64,000 nt of DNA from Bradyrhizobium sp. KBS0727 (GTDB taxonomy: Bacteria > Pseudomonadota > Alphaproteobacteria > Rhizobiales > Xanthobacteraceae), in contig NZ_CP042176.1 in NCBI RefSeq assembly GCF_005937885.2, positions 1,917,501 to 1,981,500 of the forward strand, written 5' to 3'. The position numbers were made by a program, and so were the translations under genes. Positions 24,277-32,664 of this stretch are shown here, in pieces (positions within the stretch are counted from its first letter, which is position 1; each line of letters begins with the position of its first letter). Below the pieces are notes generated by a model that ran no database searches, was not told where the DNA came from, and saw only the letters and a list, made by a program, of their open reading frames with translations.

Positions 24277-25557
24277 CTATTCGTGGACGGCTGCGAGACG
24301 ATCGCGGAATTGGGGTGCGGCGATCGCGATCATGCGTCGGCGGCGCTCTTCGAGTGACAGCCCGCGAAGCTCGGCGATGCCGAATTCAGTCACGATCGCA
24401 TCGACGTCTGAACGGGGACAGGTAACGGTCGTCATCGACGGAACGATCCGGCTCGCGGTGCCGTCGCGAGCCGTGGCTGGAAGCGCGATGATGGCGCGAC
24501 CGCCGGCCGAAGCGTTGGCGCCTCGCATGAAGTCGAGCTGTCCGCCAAGCCCGCCGACATAGACCCCGTTGGCGACCTCGGCGTTTACCTGGCCGGTCAG
24601 ATCGACTTCAATCGCCGAATTGACGGCAATGAACCGGTCGATCGCCGCCATGACGCGAAGGCTGTGCGTCTCCGGGGGCGGCCGGACGGCAATCGCGGGA
24701 TTCAGGTGGGCAAAATCGTAGAGACGCCGCGTCCCGAAAAGCGATCCGCACACCGATACGCCGGGATGAATCGACTTTCTCGTATTGGTGATGACGCCAT
24801 GCTCGATCAGCGGGACCACGCTGTCACCGATCTGTCCCGAGTGGAGTCCGATGTCGCGATGGGCGGAAAGTTGCGACAACACCGCGTCCGGAATGGTCCC
24901 GACCCCGAGCTGCAGCGTGGCGCCGTCGGGAATGAGGCTTACCGCGAGCCGGGCGATCGCGAGCTCCGTCGAACCGACTTGCGCCGGCGGCAGCTCGATC
25001 GGCTTGTGCCGGGCCTCGACAAAGAGGTGCGGCACAAGGTTGGACGGCAACTCGGCGCCGTGCGTCCAGGGAGCGTCTGGATTGACCTCCGCGATGATAA
25101 CACGGGCGTGAAGAGCAGCTTGCGCGGCGATATCGTTCGCGAGGGAAAGGCTGTAGCCGCCGCCGCTCCCTGGCGGCGGCGCAAGCTGCAGCAGCGCGAC
25201 ATCGGCCCGTCGTTCGCCCCGGGCGTAGGCCTGCGACAGCCATCCGTAGTGCGACGGTATGACGTTGAGCCGGCCCGCTCTGGCCAGGGCCCCGGCCTTC
25301 CCGATGGCGCCATAACCCGAAAAGTTGATTCCGGCGCTGCGCTCGGGATGGAAGGTGTCCGAGAACTGGACGCCGAGAAAGACCTCAAACGGCGGCAACG
25401 CGTCCTTCTGCGCAACCAGACGCTCGGTCAGGGTGCGCGGCTCGCCGGTGCCTTGACTGAAGACAATGCTGTCCCCCGGGCGAATGACGCCCGCGAGATC
25501 GAGTTCGTCGATGGTCAGAAGGCGCTGCACGCCGCCGCCGATCAGACTGCCATGCAC
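24277..25557 (-). CDS. Acetyl-CoA hydrolase/4-hydroxybutyrate CoA-transferase-like protein
   Basis: A protein of about 426 residues of the family I CoA-transferase/acetyl-CoA hydrolase type. Recognisable parts are FSQGTGEPRTLTERLV, VQFSDTFHPE, IIAEVNPDAPWTHGAELP, TLQLGVGTIPDAVLSQL, IGLHSGQIGDSVVPLIEHGV, VNSAIEVDLTGQVNAE and GGQLDFMRGA. It would move CoA between acyl groups or release acetate-type acids. The start is uncertain: GTG 25557 overlaps the end of the aldehyde dehydrogenase gene by 16 bases, and a GTG a few codons later (GGVQRLL) is also possible. It is downstream of and coupled to the aldehyde dehydrogenase gene. Confidence 0.8.
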   Translation of the reverse strand: MHGSLIGGGVQRLLTIDELDLAGVIRPGDSIVFSQGTGEPRTLTERLVAQKDALPPFEVFLGVQFSDTFHPERSAGINFSGYGAIGKAGALARAGRLNVIPSHYGWLSQAYARGERRADVALLQLAPPPGSGGGYSLSLANDIAAQAALHARVIIAEVNPDAPWTHGAELPSNLVPHLFVEARHKPIELPPAQVGSTELAIARLAVSLIPDGATLQLGVGTIPDAVLSQLSAHRDIGLHSGQIGDSVVPLIEHGVITNTRKSIHPGVSVCGSLFGTRRLYDFAHLNPAIAVRPPPETHSLRVMAAIDRFIAVNSAIEVDLTGQVNAEVANGVYVGGLGGQLDFMRGANASAGGRAIIALPATARDGTASRIVPSMTTVTCPRSDVDAIVTEFGIAELRGLSLEERRRRMIAIAAPQFRDRLAAVHE

Positions 25558-27056
25558 ACGGACTTGTTCTCCGTGTAGAGGTCCAGCACCGAGCGGCCCA
25601 TCTCCCGGCCGAGGCCGGACTGCTTGTAGCCGCCAAACGGAAGCGCCGGATCGATCAGGTTGTGGCAGTTGACCCATACCGTACCGGCCTTGATCTTCGG
25701 GATCAGGCGGTGAACCTTGCTAAGGTCGCGTGACCAGATACTGGCGCCGAGGCCGAACGGGGTATCGTTCGCCTTGCGGGCGATCTCATCGAGATCGTCA
25801 AATGGCATGGCAACCAGCACAGGTCCGAAAATCTCCTCCTGGACGATGCGCATGCTGTTGTCGGCGTCGACGAAGACGGTCGGCCTGACGAAGTAGCCGG
25901 GCTGATCGGGACGGGTAGCGCCGGCCACCGCGCGGGCACCTTGCGCCTTGCCGGCCTCGATGTAGCTCCAAACGCGATCGCGATGCCGTTCCGACACCAG
26001 CGGCGCAATCTGCGTCGCCGGATCAAGGCCGGAGCCGAGCTTCATCTTCTCGGCGCCGCCGGCGATGCCATCCACGACCTTGTCGAAGAGCTTCTTGTGC
26101 ACGTAGAGGCGCGAGCCCGCGGTGCAGACCTGGCCCTGGTTGAAGAAGATGGCGCTGGCTGCGCCGCCAATCACGGCAGCGGGATCGGCGTCGTCGAGCA
26201 CGATGACGGGGGACTTGCCGCCGAGTTCGAGCGACGCGCGCGTCATGTTGTCCATCGCGGCCTTGCCAACGAGCTTGCCGACCTCGGTCGATCCCGTGAA
26301 CGCGACCTTGTCGATCCCGGGATGAGAAGCCAGCGCAGCACCGGCCTCGGGACCTTCACCCGTGACGATGTTCACGACGCCCTTCGGGCAGCCAACCTTC
26401 AACAGCAACTCTCCGAGGCGCAGCGCGGTGAGCGGCGTTTCCTCGGCGGGTTTGAGCACGACGGTGCAGCCGGTCGCCAGGGCGGGACCGATCTTCCATG
26501 CCGCCATCATCAGCGGAAAATTCCACGGGATGATCGCACCTACTACGCCAACCGGCTCCTTGCGCGTGTAGGCGAAGTACTCACCGTCGCGCGGCCGCGG
26601 GAACGAGACGTCGACCGTCGATCCCTCGATCTTAGTCGCCCAACCCGCGATATAGCGCAGGAAATCGACGGTGTTCTTCAGGTCGACGCGGCGCGCGAGC
26701 ACGAGGCTCTTACCGTTGTCGAGGCATTCGAGTTCGGCAAGCTCGTCGCCGTGGGCCTCGACCTCATCGGCCAGGCGCAGCAGCAGCCGCTCGCGATCGA
26801 CGGGGCGAAACTTCCGCCATTCGCCGCCCTCGAAGGCGCGACGCGCAGCGGCCACCGCATCGTCCACGTCGGCAGAGGAACCGGCGGGCACCGACGTCAG
26901 CAACCGGCCATTCGACGGATCCATCACGGGCAGCGTGCGCCCCGATCGGGCCGGCTTCCATTCGCCATCGATCAGCATCGTGCGAGGTGAGGCGATAAAG
27001 CCCCGCGTGGCTTGCGAAATAGTTGCGATCTTGGGTTCGGCGGCGGCTATCGACAT
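25542..27056 (-). CDS. Aldehyde dehydrogenase (NAD(P)+)
   Basis: A 504-residue aldehyde dehydrogenase with the complete catalytic set: Asn179 in PWNFP, Glu277 in LELGGKSP, and nucleophile Cys311 in FFNQGQVCTAGSR. The Rossmann segment IDKVAFTGSTEVGK and the C-terminal PFGGYKQSGLGREMG are as in betaine/phenylacetaldehyde-type enzymes. It would oxidise an aldehyde to the acid that the neighbouring ligase can activate. Its start (ATG 27056) is 27 bases after the stop of the SDR gene, and the CoA-transferase gene overlaps its end, so all three form one operon read leftwards from 27842. Confidence 0.9.
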   Translation of the reverse strand: MSIAAAEPKIATISQATRGFIASPRTMLIDGEWKPARSGRTLPVMDPSNGRLLTSVPAGSSADVDDAVAAARRAFEGGEWRKFRPVDRERLLLRLADEVEAHGDELAELECLDNGKSLVLARRVDLKNTVDFLRYIAGWATKIEGSTVDVSFPRPRDGEYFAYTRKEPVGVVGAIIPWNFPLMMAAWKIGPALATGCTVVLKPAEETPLTALRLGELLLKVGCPKGVVNIVTGEGPEAGAALASHPGIDKVAFTGSTEVGKLVGKAAMDNMTRASLELGGKSPVIVLDDADPAAVIGGAASAIFFNQGQVCTAGSRLYVHKKLFDKVVDGIAGGAEKMKLGSGLDPATQIAPLVSERHRDRVWSYIEAGKAQGARAVAGATRPDQPGYFVRPTVFVDADNSMRIVQEEIFGPVLVAMPFDDLDEIARKANDTPFGLGASIWSRDLSKVHRLIPKIKAGTVWVNCHNLIDPALPFGGYKQSGLGREMGRSVLDLYTENKSVCMAV

Positions 27057-27083
27057 GGCTGTTTCTCCAAAAGGACCGTTTGC

Positions 27084-27842
27084 TCAGTTCATCACCGTGC
27101 CGCCATCGACAGAAATCGTCTGTCCGGTGACGAATGCCGAGGTGTCGGCGACCAGCCAGAGAATCGTTCCTGAAAGGTCGCTGGGCTGAAGGTTTCGCTG
27201 GATCGCTTGTCCGGACTTCACCACGTCGAGCGCCTTGTCGAGCTTGTTGGCGAAGAACTCGCGGGTGCCTTCGGTAATCACGGCGCTGGGGGCGACGGCA
27301 TTGACGCGAATATTGTCGCGACCGAGTTCGCGGGCGAGCCCCCGCGTCATGCCGATTACGGCGGCTTTCGAGGTTGTGTAGTGCAGAACGAACGGCGTCC
27401 CGAACGTCGCGGCCAATGATGCGATATTGATGATGCTGCCTCCGCCGGCCGCGCGCAGCGCCGGCACCGCCGACTTGCAGCAGTTCCAGATACCCTTGAC
27501 GTTGATGGTCATCGCGGCGTCCCAGTCCGCCTCGGTGATTGTTTCAAAACGACCGCCGCGGAGGCCGCCGTAGAGCGCTGCGTTGTTGATCAGGGCGTCA
27601 ACCCGGCCAAAGGCCTTTGACGCCGCGGCCACCGTGGCGTCGGTAGAGGATGCATCCGCGACGTCGCATTTGACGCCCAGGGCGTTGCCGCCGGCGGCTT
27701 TCGCGAGTTCGATCGTTTCGGAGCAATCGCTCACATCCGCCGCCACCGGCCGGGCGCCTGCTGCGGCAAGTGCGCGTACGTATTCCTGCCCGATGCCGCG
27801 TGCGGCTCCGGTGACGATGACAACCTTTCCTTCGACGCTCAT
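27084..27842 (-). CDS. Short-chain dehydrogenase/reductase
   Basis: A 252-residue classical SDR. The cofactor loop TGAARGIG (11-18), NNAALYGG and the catalytic set Ser142, Tyr155, Lys159 (HYTTSKAAV) are present, and the C terminus AFVTGQTISVDGGTVMN is the usual one. The acidic residue after the second strand (AADVSDC) suggests NAD(H) rather than NADPH. It probably oxidises an alcohol to the substrate of the following aldehyde dehydrogenase, or acts on a 3-hydroxyacyl-CoA. It is first in the minus-strand operon, facing the liv operon across a 490-bp gap that holds two related inverted repeats. Confidence 0.88.
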   Translation of the reverse strand: MSVEGKVVIVTGAARGIGQEYVRALAAAGARPVAADVSDCSETIELAKAAGGNALGVKCDVADASSTDATVAAASKAFGRVDALINNAALYGGLRGGRFETITEADWDAAMTINVKGIWNCCKSAVPALRAAGGGSIINIASLAATFGTPFVLHYTTSKAAVIGMTRGLARELGRDNIRVNAVAPSAVITEGTREFFANKLDKALDVVKSGQAIQRNLQPSDLSGTILWLVADTSAFVTGQTISVDGGTVMN

Positions 27843-27907
27843 GGCTTCTCTCCCTGTCCTGACTTTTGCCGGACGATACCAGCAGTCGACAAAAGAATCT
27901 ACAAAAA

Positions 27908-27921
27908 TGACTGAAGGATCA
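27908..27921. promoter_or_regulatory. TGACT-N4-GATCA inverted repeat before the SDR operon
   Basis: TGACT-GAAG-GATCA lies 66 bases upstream of the SDR start on the minus strand. It is an imperfect version of the 28139-28152 site (same spacing, 3 of 5 arm pairs). Possible operator of a TetR-type regulator acting on both divergent operons. Confidence 0.4.
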
Positions 27922-28138
27922 TTTTTTTACGAAGCTCGATCAAGGTGAGTTGTCATCCCGAACTGTCTCCACCTGGATTCTTATCGAAGGCAATAGTTAC
28001 GATATAATAGCGTTTTCATAGGACTAGATGAGTTCTTGCGGCGCAGCATCAGGCGTTCGATGACGCCGGCATAACGGGTGATGGCGCCTGAAATGTTGCG
28101 CGTCGCGCGACGCGGCGTCTGTCGTTTGCAATAAAAGT

Positions 28139-28152
28139 TGACTTGTCAGTCA
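28139..28152. promoter_or_regulatory. TGACT-N4-AGTCA palindrome before the liv operon
   Basis: TGACT-TGTC-AGTCA is a perfect 5-4-5 inverted repeat about 180 bases upstream of the LivH start. The TGACT-N4-AGTCA pattern is a frequent core of TetR-family operators in fatty-acid-type gene clusters. Together with 24222-24235 and 27908-27921 it suggests one regulator for both divergent operons. Confidence 0.5.
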
Positions 28153-28333
28153 TAATCCAACTAGCATCATTGTACGTACCGTCCTTCTTCAGAAGGGGCG
28201 CGCAAGCGCAGCCTGCAAAAATAGGCGGACGTTGGGAGGCTCATGGGCGGACTTTATCTCCAGAGCATTCGGTTGCGGGCGGGTGCGGTCGTCCAGCCGT
28301 GCGCAAGGTCCGACTTTGCGCGGGGGCGGGGCG

Positions 28334-29206
28334 ATGGCTGAGTTCTTGCAGCTCCTTGTCAACGGGCTGGCGGTCGGCTGCATCTACGGCCTGGTCGCGC
28401 TGGGATTCGTCCTGATTTACAAGGCCGGAGAGGTCGTGAACTTCGCGCAGGGCGAACTCGTCATGCTCGGCGCCTTCGTCGCGTTCACGTTCGTAGTTCA
28501 GCTTGGTCTGAACTACTGGGTCGGGCTCGCCCTTGCGATTGCGGCGATGGCCATCTTCGGCGGACTTCTCGACACGATCGTGGTGCGCCGGATCATTGGG
28601 CAGCCGCAATTCTCGACCGTGATGCTGACGATCGGAATCGGGGTCGTGATGCGCAGCGCTGCCGCCATGGTCTGGGGGCCGGAGACGCGCAGCCTGCCGA
28701 CGCCATTCGACGCCGCGACGTTTCGCTTCGGCGGGGTGGTGCTGTCGGCGGTCTATCTGTCGATCCTGGCGACGACAGCTCTTCTTGGCCTGGTCCTGTT
28801 CGGCTTTTTCCGCTTCAGCCGCGCCGGCACGGCGATGCAGGCCGCTTCGCAGAACCAGCTCGCGGCCTACTGCATGGGGATTCCCGTCAAGCGGATGCTC
28901 TCCGGCGTCTGGGCGCTGTCTGCGGCGGTTGCGACCATCGCCGGCGTGCTGTTGGCCCCGATCAACCTGATCGACACCAATCTCGGGACGGTCGGTCTGA
29001 AAGCGTTCGCGGCCGCGGTGATCGGCGGATTCGGCTCGATACCGGGTGCGGTGCTCGGTGGAATCCTGATCGGTCTGATCGACCTGTTCTCGGGGGTCTA
29101 CCTGCCGCAGGGATTCAAGGACATCGCCAGCTACATCGTGCTGCTCGTCGTGCTTGTCGTGTGCCCGCAGGGACTGTTCGGCGCCGTCGGACGCAAGAAA
29201 GTGTAA
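28334..29206 (+). CDS. livH: Branched-chain amino acid-type ABC permease LivH
   Basis: A 290-residue inner-membrane permease with about eight hydrophobic segments. It starts with the family sequence LVNGLAVGCIYGLVALGFVLIYKAGEVVNFAQGE and has the conserved loop VVIGGFGSIPGAVLGGILIG near the C terminus. ATG 28334 is the family start; the in-frame ATG at 28232 only adds a basic tail that does not look like a permease N terminus. It is the first gene of the plus-strand transporter/mutase operon. The transporter presumably imports a carboxylated catabolic substrate with the binding protein encoded at 21024-22211. Confidence 0.92.
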   Translation: MAEFLQLLVNGLAVGCIYGLVALGFVLIYKAGEVVNFAQGELVMLGAFVAFTFVVQLGLNYWVGLALAIAAMAIFGGLLDTIVVRRIIGQPQFSTVMLTIGIGVVMRSAAAMVWGPETRSLPTPFDAATFRFGGVVLSAVYLSILATTALLGLVLFGFFRFSRAGTAMQAASQNQLAAYCMGIPVKRMLSGVWALSAAVATIAGVLLAPINLIDTNLGTVGLKAFAAAVIGGFGSIPGAVLGGILIGLIDLFSGVYLPQGFKDIASYIVLLVVLVVCPQGLFGAVGRKKV

Positions 29207-29209
29207 GAG

Positions 29210-30286
29210 ATGCGCTTCATATTCAAAACGCGCTACGACCAGGACATCGGCCTGTTCCCTCACCGCGGGACCGTGTTCTGGTATTCGCTGCTGTCCGTCG
29301 CGCTTGTTGCCGCGCCGTTCCTGATCGCCCCGTATTATCTCGGCGAACTCAGTTTCCTGTTTATCTGGTCGCTTGCGGGCCTCTCGCTGATGGTGCTTGC
29401 GGGCTATGCCGGATTGATTTCGATCGGACACGCCGCCTTCCTCGGGATCGGCGCCTATGTGCATGTCTACCTCGTTCACCGAGGCGTGCCGTTCCTGCCG
29501 TCGATGCTCTCGGCGGGCGCCGCCGCCGCCGCCGCCGGCGTCGTCATCGGGGTGCCGGCGATCCGGATGCGCGGCATCTATCTCGCCATCGCGACGCTTG
29601 CCTTCAGCGCCATCGCGCAAGAAGTGTTCGTACGGTGGGAAGCGCTCACCGGAGGATCTCGCGGCGTTGCCGTGCCCAAGCCGCAGTTCTTCGGCTGGAG
29701 CCTCGAGGGTGAGGTCGGCTTCTACTATCTCTGCCTGTCGATCCTCGTGGTGTGCATTCTGGCGATCCTTAATCTGTTGCGCGCGCCGACCGGGCGGGCC
29801 TGGATTGCCATTCGTGACAGCGAGATTGCGGCGCAGAGCATGGGCGTCAACCTCGCCGGATACAAGACGCTGGCCTTTGCGGTCAGCGCCTTCCTGGCCG
29901 GAATGGCCGGCGCGCTGTTCGCCCACAAGGTCGGATATCTTTCGCCCGACATCTTTACGCCGGTCCTGTCCATCCAGCTTTTGATGCTCGTGATGGTCGG
30001 AGGGGTCGGGTCGATCCACGGCGCGATCTTCGGCGCAATCTTTCTGGTTCTGCTTCCGACGGTCATCGCGCTATTGCGGGACTACCTGCCGGCCGGGATT
30101 GCCCAGCAGCCTTCCCTGGAGCCCGGCATCTACGGCGTGATCCTCGTGCTGGTGGTGCTGCTCGAACCGCTCGGCCTCAACGGCCTGTGGCGCAAGATCA
30201 AGTTCTTCTTCTGGCAATTTCCGATGTACAAGAGTGCGACCTTCAAGCGACAAAAGACCTATATGCGGACGGAGCGCTTGCAGTGA
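29210..30286 (+). CDS. livM: Branched-chain amino acid-type ABC permease LivM
   Basis: A 358-residue inner-membrane permease. Typical LivM parts are SLMVLAGYAGLISIGHAAFLGIGAY, VIGVPAIRMRGIYLAIATLAFSAI, GRAWIAIRDSEIAAQSMGVN and MLVMVGGVGSIHGAIFGAIFL; the C-terminal cytoplasmic tail is basic. It starts three bases after the livH stop and its stop overlaps the livG start (GTGA), so the genes are co-translated. Confidence 0.92.
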   Translation: MRFIFKTRYDQDIGLFPHRGTVFWYSLLSVALVAAPFLIAPYYLGELSFLFIWSLAGLSLMVLAGYAGLISIGHAAFLGIGAYVHVYLVHRGVPFLPSMLSAGAAAAAAGVVIGVPAIRMRGIYLAIATLAFSAIAQEVFVRWEALTGGSRGVAVPKPQFFGWSLEGEVGFYYLCLSILVVCILAILNLLRAPTGRAWIAIRDSEIAAQSMGVNLAGYKTLAFAVSAFLAGMAGALFAHKVGYLSPDIFTPVLSIQLLMLVMVGGVGSIHGAIFGAIFLVLLPTVIALLRDYLPAGIAQQPSLEPGIYGVILVLVVLLEPLGLNGLWRKIKFFFWQFPMYKSATFKRQKTYMRTERLQ

Positions 30287-31041
30287 GCATCCTCCAGGCA
30301 CGCGACCTCGCGATCAGTTTCGGCGGCATCAAGGCGGTCGACGGCATTACGTTCGATGTGGCGCAAGGCGAGATCTTCACGATCATCGGGCCCAATGGCG
30401 CCGGCAAGACCACCATCTTCAACCTGATCAGCCGCATTTACCAAGCCTCCGGCGGCCGGCTGCTGTTCGAGGGCGGCGACATCACGCGCGTTCCGCCGCA
30501 CGAGATCGCGGGTCGAGGCATTGCCCGGACCTTCCAGAATGTCGAGCTGTTCGAGCACGCGACGCTGTTGCAGAACCTACTGTTGGGCCAGCATGCGCAC
30601 AGGCAGACCCGGTTTTGGGAGGAACTGCTGTTCCTGCCGAAGGTCCGCGCCTCGGAGCGGACAATTCGCCGCCGGGTCGAGGAAGTGATAGATTTCCTCG
30701 ATCTGCAGCGCTACCGTGATGCCACGGTGCATGACTTGCCCTATGGCGTACGCAAAATCATCGAGCTCGCGCGCGCTTTGTGCACCCGGCCCAAGCTGAT
30801 CCTTCTCGACGAGCCGTCATCCGGATTGAACGTCGAGGAGACCGAGGATCTGTCGTTTTGGATCCGCGACATCCGCGACGATCTCGGCATTACGGTCGTA
30901 ATGGTCGAGCATGACCTTTCGCTGGTGAACGATGTGTCGGACCGCGTGATGGCGGTGAACTCCGGACGCTTGCTGACGATTGGATCGCCGGCCGCGGTAC
31001 AGAGCCATCCCGATGTCGTCAAAGCGTATCTCGGAGGGTGA
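30283..31041 (+). CDS. livG: ABC transporter ATP-binding protein LivG
   Basis: A 252-residue ATPase. Walker A GPNGAGKTTIF, the LivG-type FQNVELFEHATLLQN segment, a signature region LPYGVRKIIELARAL (a variant of LSGGQ), Walker B LILLDEPSSGLN and the H-loop VVMVEHDLSLV are all visible. I chose GTG 30283 (overlapping the livM stop) because homology starts at ILQARDLAISFGG; the longer frame from 30187 overlaps livM. It energises import with LivF. Confidence 0.92.
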   Translation: MSILQARDLAISFGGIKAVDGITFDVAQGEIFTIIGPNGAGKTTIFNLISRIYQASGGRLLFEGGDITRVPPHEIAGRGIARTFQNVELFEHATLLQNLLLGQHAHRQTRFWEELLFLPKVRASERTIRRRVEEVIDFLDLQRYRDATVHDLPYGVRKIIELARALCTRPKLILLDEPSSGLNVEETEDLSFWIRDIRDDLGITVVMVEHDLSLVNDVSDRVMAVNSGRLLTIGSPAAVQSHPDVVKAYLGG

Positions 31042-31817
31042 CGTCGATGGGTCATTTGATGGAGGTGCGCAATATCGAGACCTATTACGGCCCGACGATG
31101 GCGATTCGAGGCGTCAGCTTCGATGTGCCCGAGGGCGAGATCGTGACGATCCTGGGGGCCAACGGCGCGGGAAAGACCACGATCCTGAAGACGATCAGCG
31201 GGATCATGGACCCGCAGAAGGGCTCGGTGTCGTACCAAGGCCGGGAAATCCAGAAGATGGATCCCGACCGCGTCGTCGGGCTCGGCATCAGCCTGGTACC
31301 GGAGGGCCGCGAGTTGTTTCCCTTCCTCAGCGTGAGGGACAACCTGAAGGTCGGCGCCTACACGCGGCGCGACCATGCGGCGGTCGCCTCCGATATCGAA
31401 CGCATTTTCGAGTATTTCCCTTCGCTGAGGGTGCGGGCGGCGCGTCCGGCCGGCATGCTTTCGGGCGGCGAGCAGCAGATGGTGGCGATCGGGCGCGCGC
31501 TGATGGCGCGGCCGAAGATGATCCTGCTCGACGAGCCTTCGCTCGGATTGTCGCCGAAGCTCGTGAAGGAGATCTTCGAAATCGTCGTCCGGATCAACCG
31601 CGAGAACGGGACCACGATCGTCCTGGTCGAACAGAACGCCAACGTGGCGCTGCAGGTCGCGCACCACGGATACATTCTGGAACTCGGGCGCATCGTCATG
31701 GCGGATACCGGAGCGGCGTTGCTGCAGAAGGACGATGTCAGGGAGTTCTATCTCGGCATCAAGGACAAGGGTGTGCGCGGCGTCCGCCGCTGGAAGAAGC
31801 GAAAGACATGGCGATGA
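31038..31817 (+). CDS. livF: ABC transporter ATP-binding protein LivF
   Basis: A 259-residue ATPase. Walker A GANGAGKTTILKTISG, EGRELFPFLSVRDNLKVGAY, signature MLSGGEQQMVAIGRAL, Walker B MILLDEPSLGLSPKLV and H-loop VLVEQNANVAL are typical of LivF. GTG 31038 overlaps the livG stop by four bases; ATG 31047 is an alternative start. The C terminus carries an extra basic tail (RRWKKRKTW). Confidence 0.92.
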   Translation: MTSMGHLMEVRNIETYYGPTMAIRGVSFDVPEGEIVTILGANGAGKTTILKTISGIMDPQKGSVSYQGREIQKMDPDRVVGLGISLVPEGRELFPFLSVRDNLKVGAYTRRDHAAVASDIERIFEYFPSLRVRAARPAGMLSGGEQQMVAIGRALMARPKMILLDEPSLGLSPKLVKEIFEIVVRINRENGTTIVLVEQNANVALQVAHHGYILELGRIVMADTGAALLQKDDVREFYLGIKDKGVRGVRRWKKRKTWR

Positions 31818-31878
31818 AGAAATGGCGGTAAAGATATGGCGATGACGAGGCTGACCGGTGAGCAGCCAGGAGGCTTGC

Positions 31879-32652
31879 ATGACTAGTGCCGAGGTTCTGG
31901 TCGAGCTAAATGGCGACGTGCTGCGCGTCACCATCAACCGTCCGGAGAAACGCAATCCGCTGAGCCGGCCTGTTCTGGCGGCCATCGGCGAAGCATTTCG
32001 TGCCCACCGGGACCGTCAGGAGCTGCGACTTGCTGTTGTCACAGCTGCCGGCAGCAAGAGTTTTGCTGCGGGCGGCGACCTGCGCGAAGTCGAATCGATT
32101 CGCGAGATCGAGGCGTCGAGGCAGTTCTCCAACGAAGCCTACGCCGCGCTCGATGAGATCCGTCGCTTTCCGTTGCCGGTGGTCGCGGCGCTGAACGGCG
32201 ATGCGCTCGGCGGCGGCGCGGAGCTCGCGGTTGCTTGCGACATTCGCCTGATGGCCGCGCATGCGCGCATCGGTTTCATCCAGGGGCGCATCAACATTTC
32301 GACGTCCTGGGGCGGCGGCGTGGACCTGATGCGCCTCGTCGGCCATGCGCGCGGGCTGTCGCTGCTGGGCCGGTCCGCCGTCATCGGTGGCGCCGAAGCG
32401 GTCTCGATCGGGCTTGCGGACGCGGTTGCCGATACCGATCAGGATTTCACGGCCTTCGTCGATGCGTTCGTGGCGCCGCTGCGCCGGCAGGCGCCGCGCG
32501 TGCTTCGTGGGTTCAAGGCGGTGGCGCTCGCGCAACGGCTCGGCCTGCCGCACGAACAGTGCCGTGCGGCTGAGCTCGAACATTTCGTTACCAGCTGGGT
32601 GCACGACGATCATTGGGTCGCCGCCGCAAAAGTGCTGGCACCTGCACGTTAG
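31879..32652 (+). CDS. Crotonase-fold protein, decarboxylase-like
   Basis: A 257-residue enoyl-CoA hydratase homologue. FAAGGDLREVE and LNGDALGGGAELAVACD form the CoA/oxyanion site, but where a hydratase has PE-x-LG this protein has FIQGRINISTSWGGG, and no glutamate is found at the first catalytic position. A SWGG segment at this place is also present in ethylmalonyl-CoA decarboxylase (ECHDC1), and the gene sits directly before a methylmalonyl-CoA-mutase-type gene, so decarboxylation or proofreading of a malonyl-type CoA ester is a reasonable guess, not a demonstrated one. ATG 31879 has a strong AGGAGG six bases upstream; the in-frame ATG 31858 has none. Confidence 0.8.
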   Translation: MTSAEVLVELNGDVLRVTINRPEKRNPLSRPVLAAIGEAFRAHRDRQELRLAVVTAAGSKSFAAGGDLREVESIREIEASRQFSNEAYAALDEIRRFPLPVVAALNGDALGGGAELAVACDIRLMAAHARIGFIQGRINISTSWGGGVDLMRLVGHARGLSLLGRSAVIGGAEAVSIGLADAVADTDQDFTAFVDAFVAPLRRQAPRVLRGFKAVALAQRLGLPHEQCRAAELEHFVTSWVHDDHWVAAAKVLAPAR

Positions 32653-32664
32653 GGAGGAACTAGC

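Larger units (their letters stand above)
27843..28333. other. Intergenic region between divergent operons
   Basis: No gene is supported. The 491 bases hold the inverted repeats 27908-27921 and 28139-28152 (listed separately) and the perfect palindrome CGCGTCGC-GCGACGCG at 28099-28114, which looks like the GC-rich palindromes at 4130-4180. The short plus-strand frame at 28143-28415 and the extension of the LivH frame to 28232 lack protein features. The region must contain the promoters of the SDR operon and of livH. Confidence 0.5.

Noticed and set aside
28241..30019. 592-codon minus-strand frame opposite livH and livM
   Set aside because: It mirrors well-supported permease genes; its composition (Arg, Asp, Glu, His-rich) is what antisense of hydrophobic GC-rich codons gives, and it has no domain.
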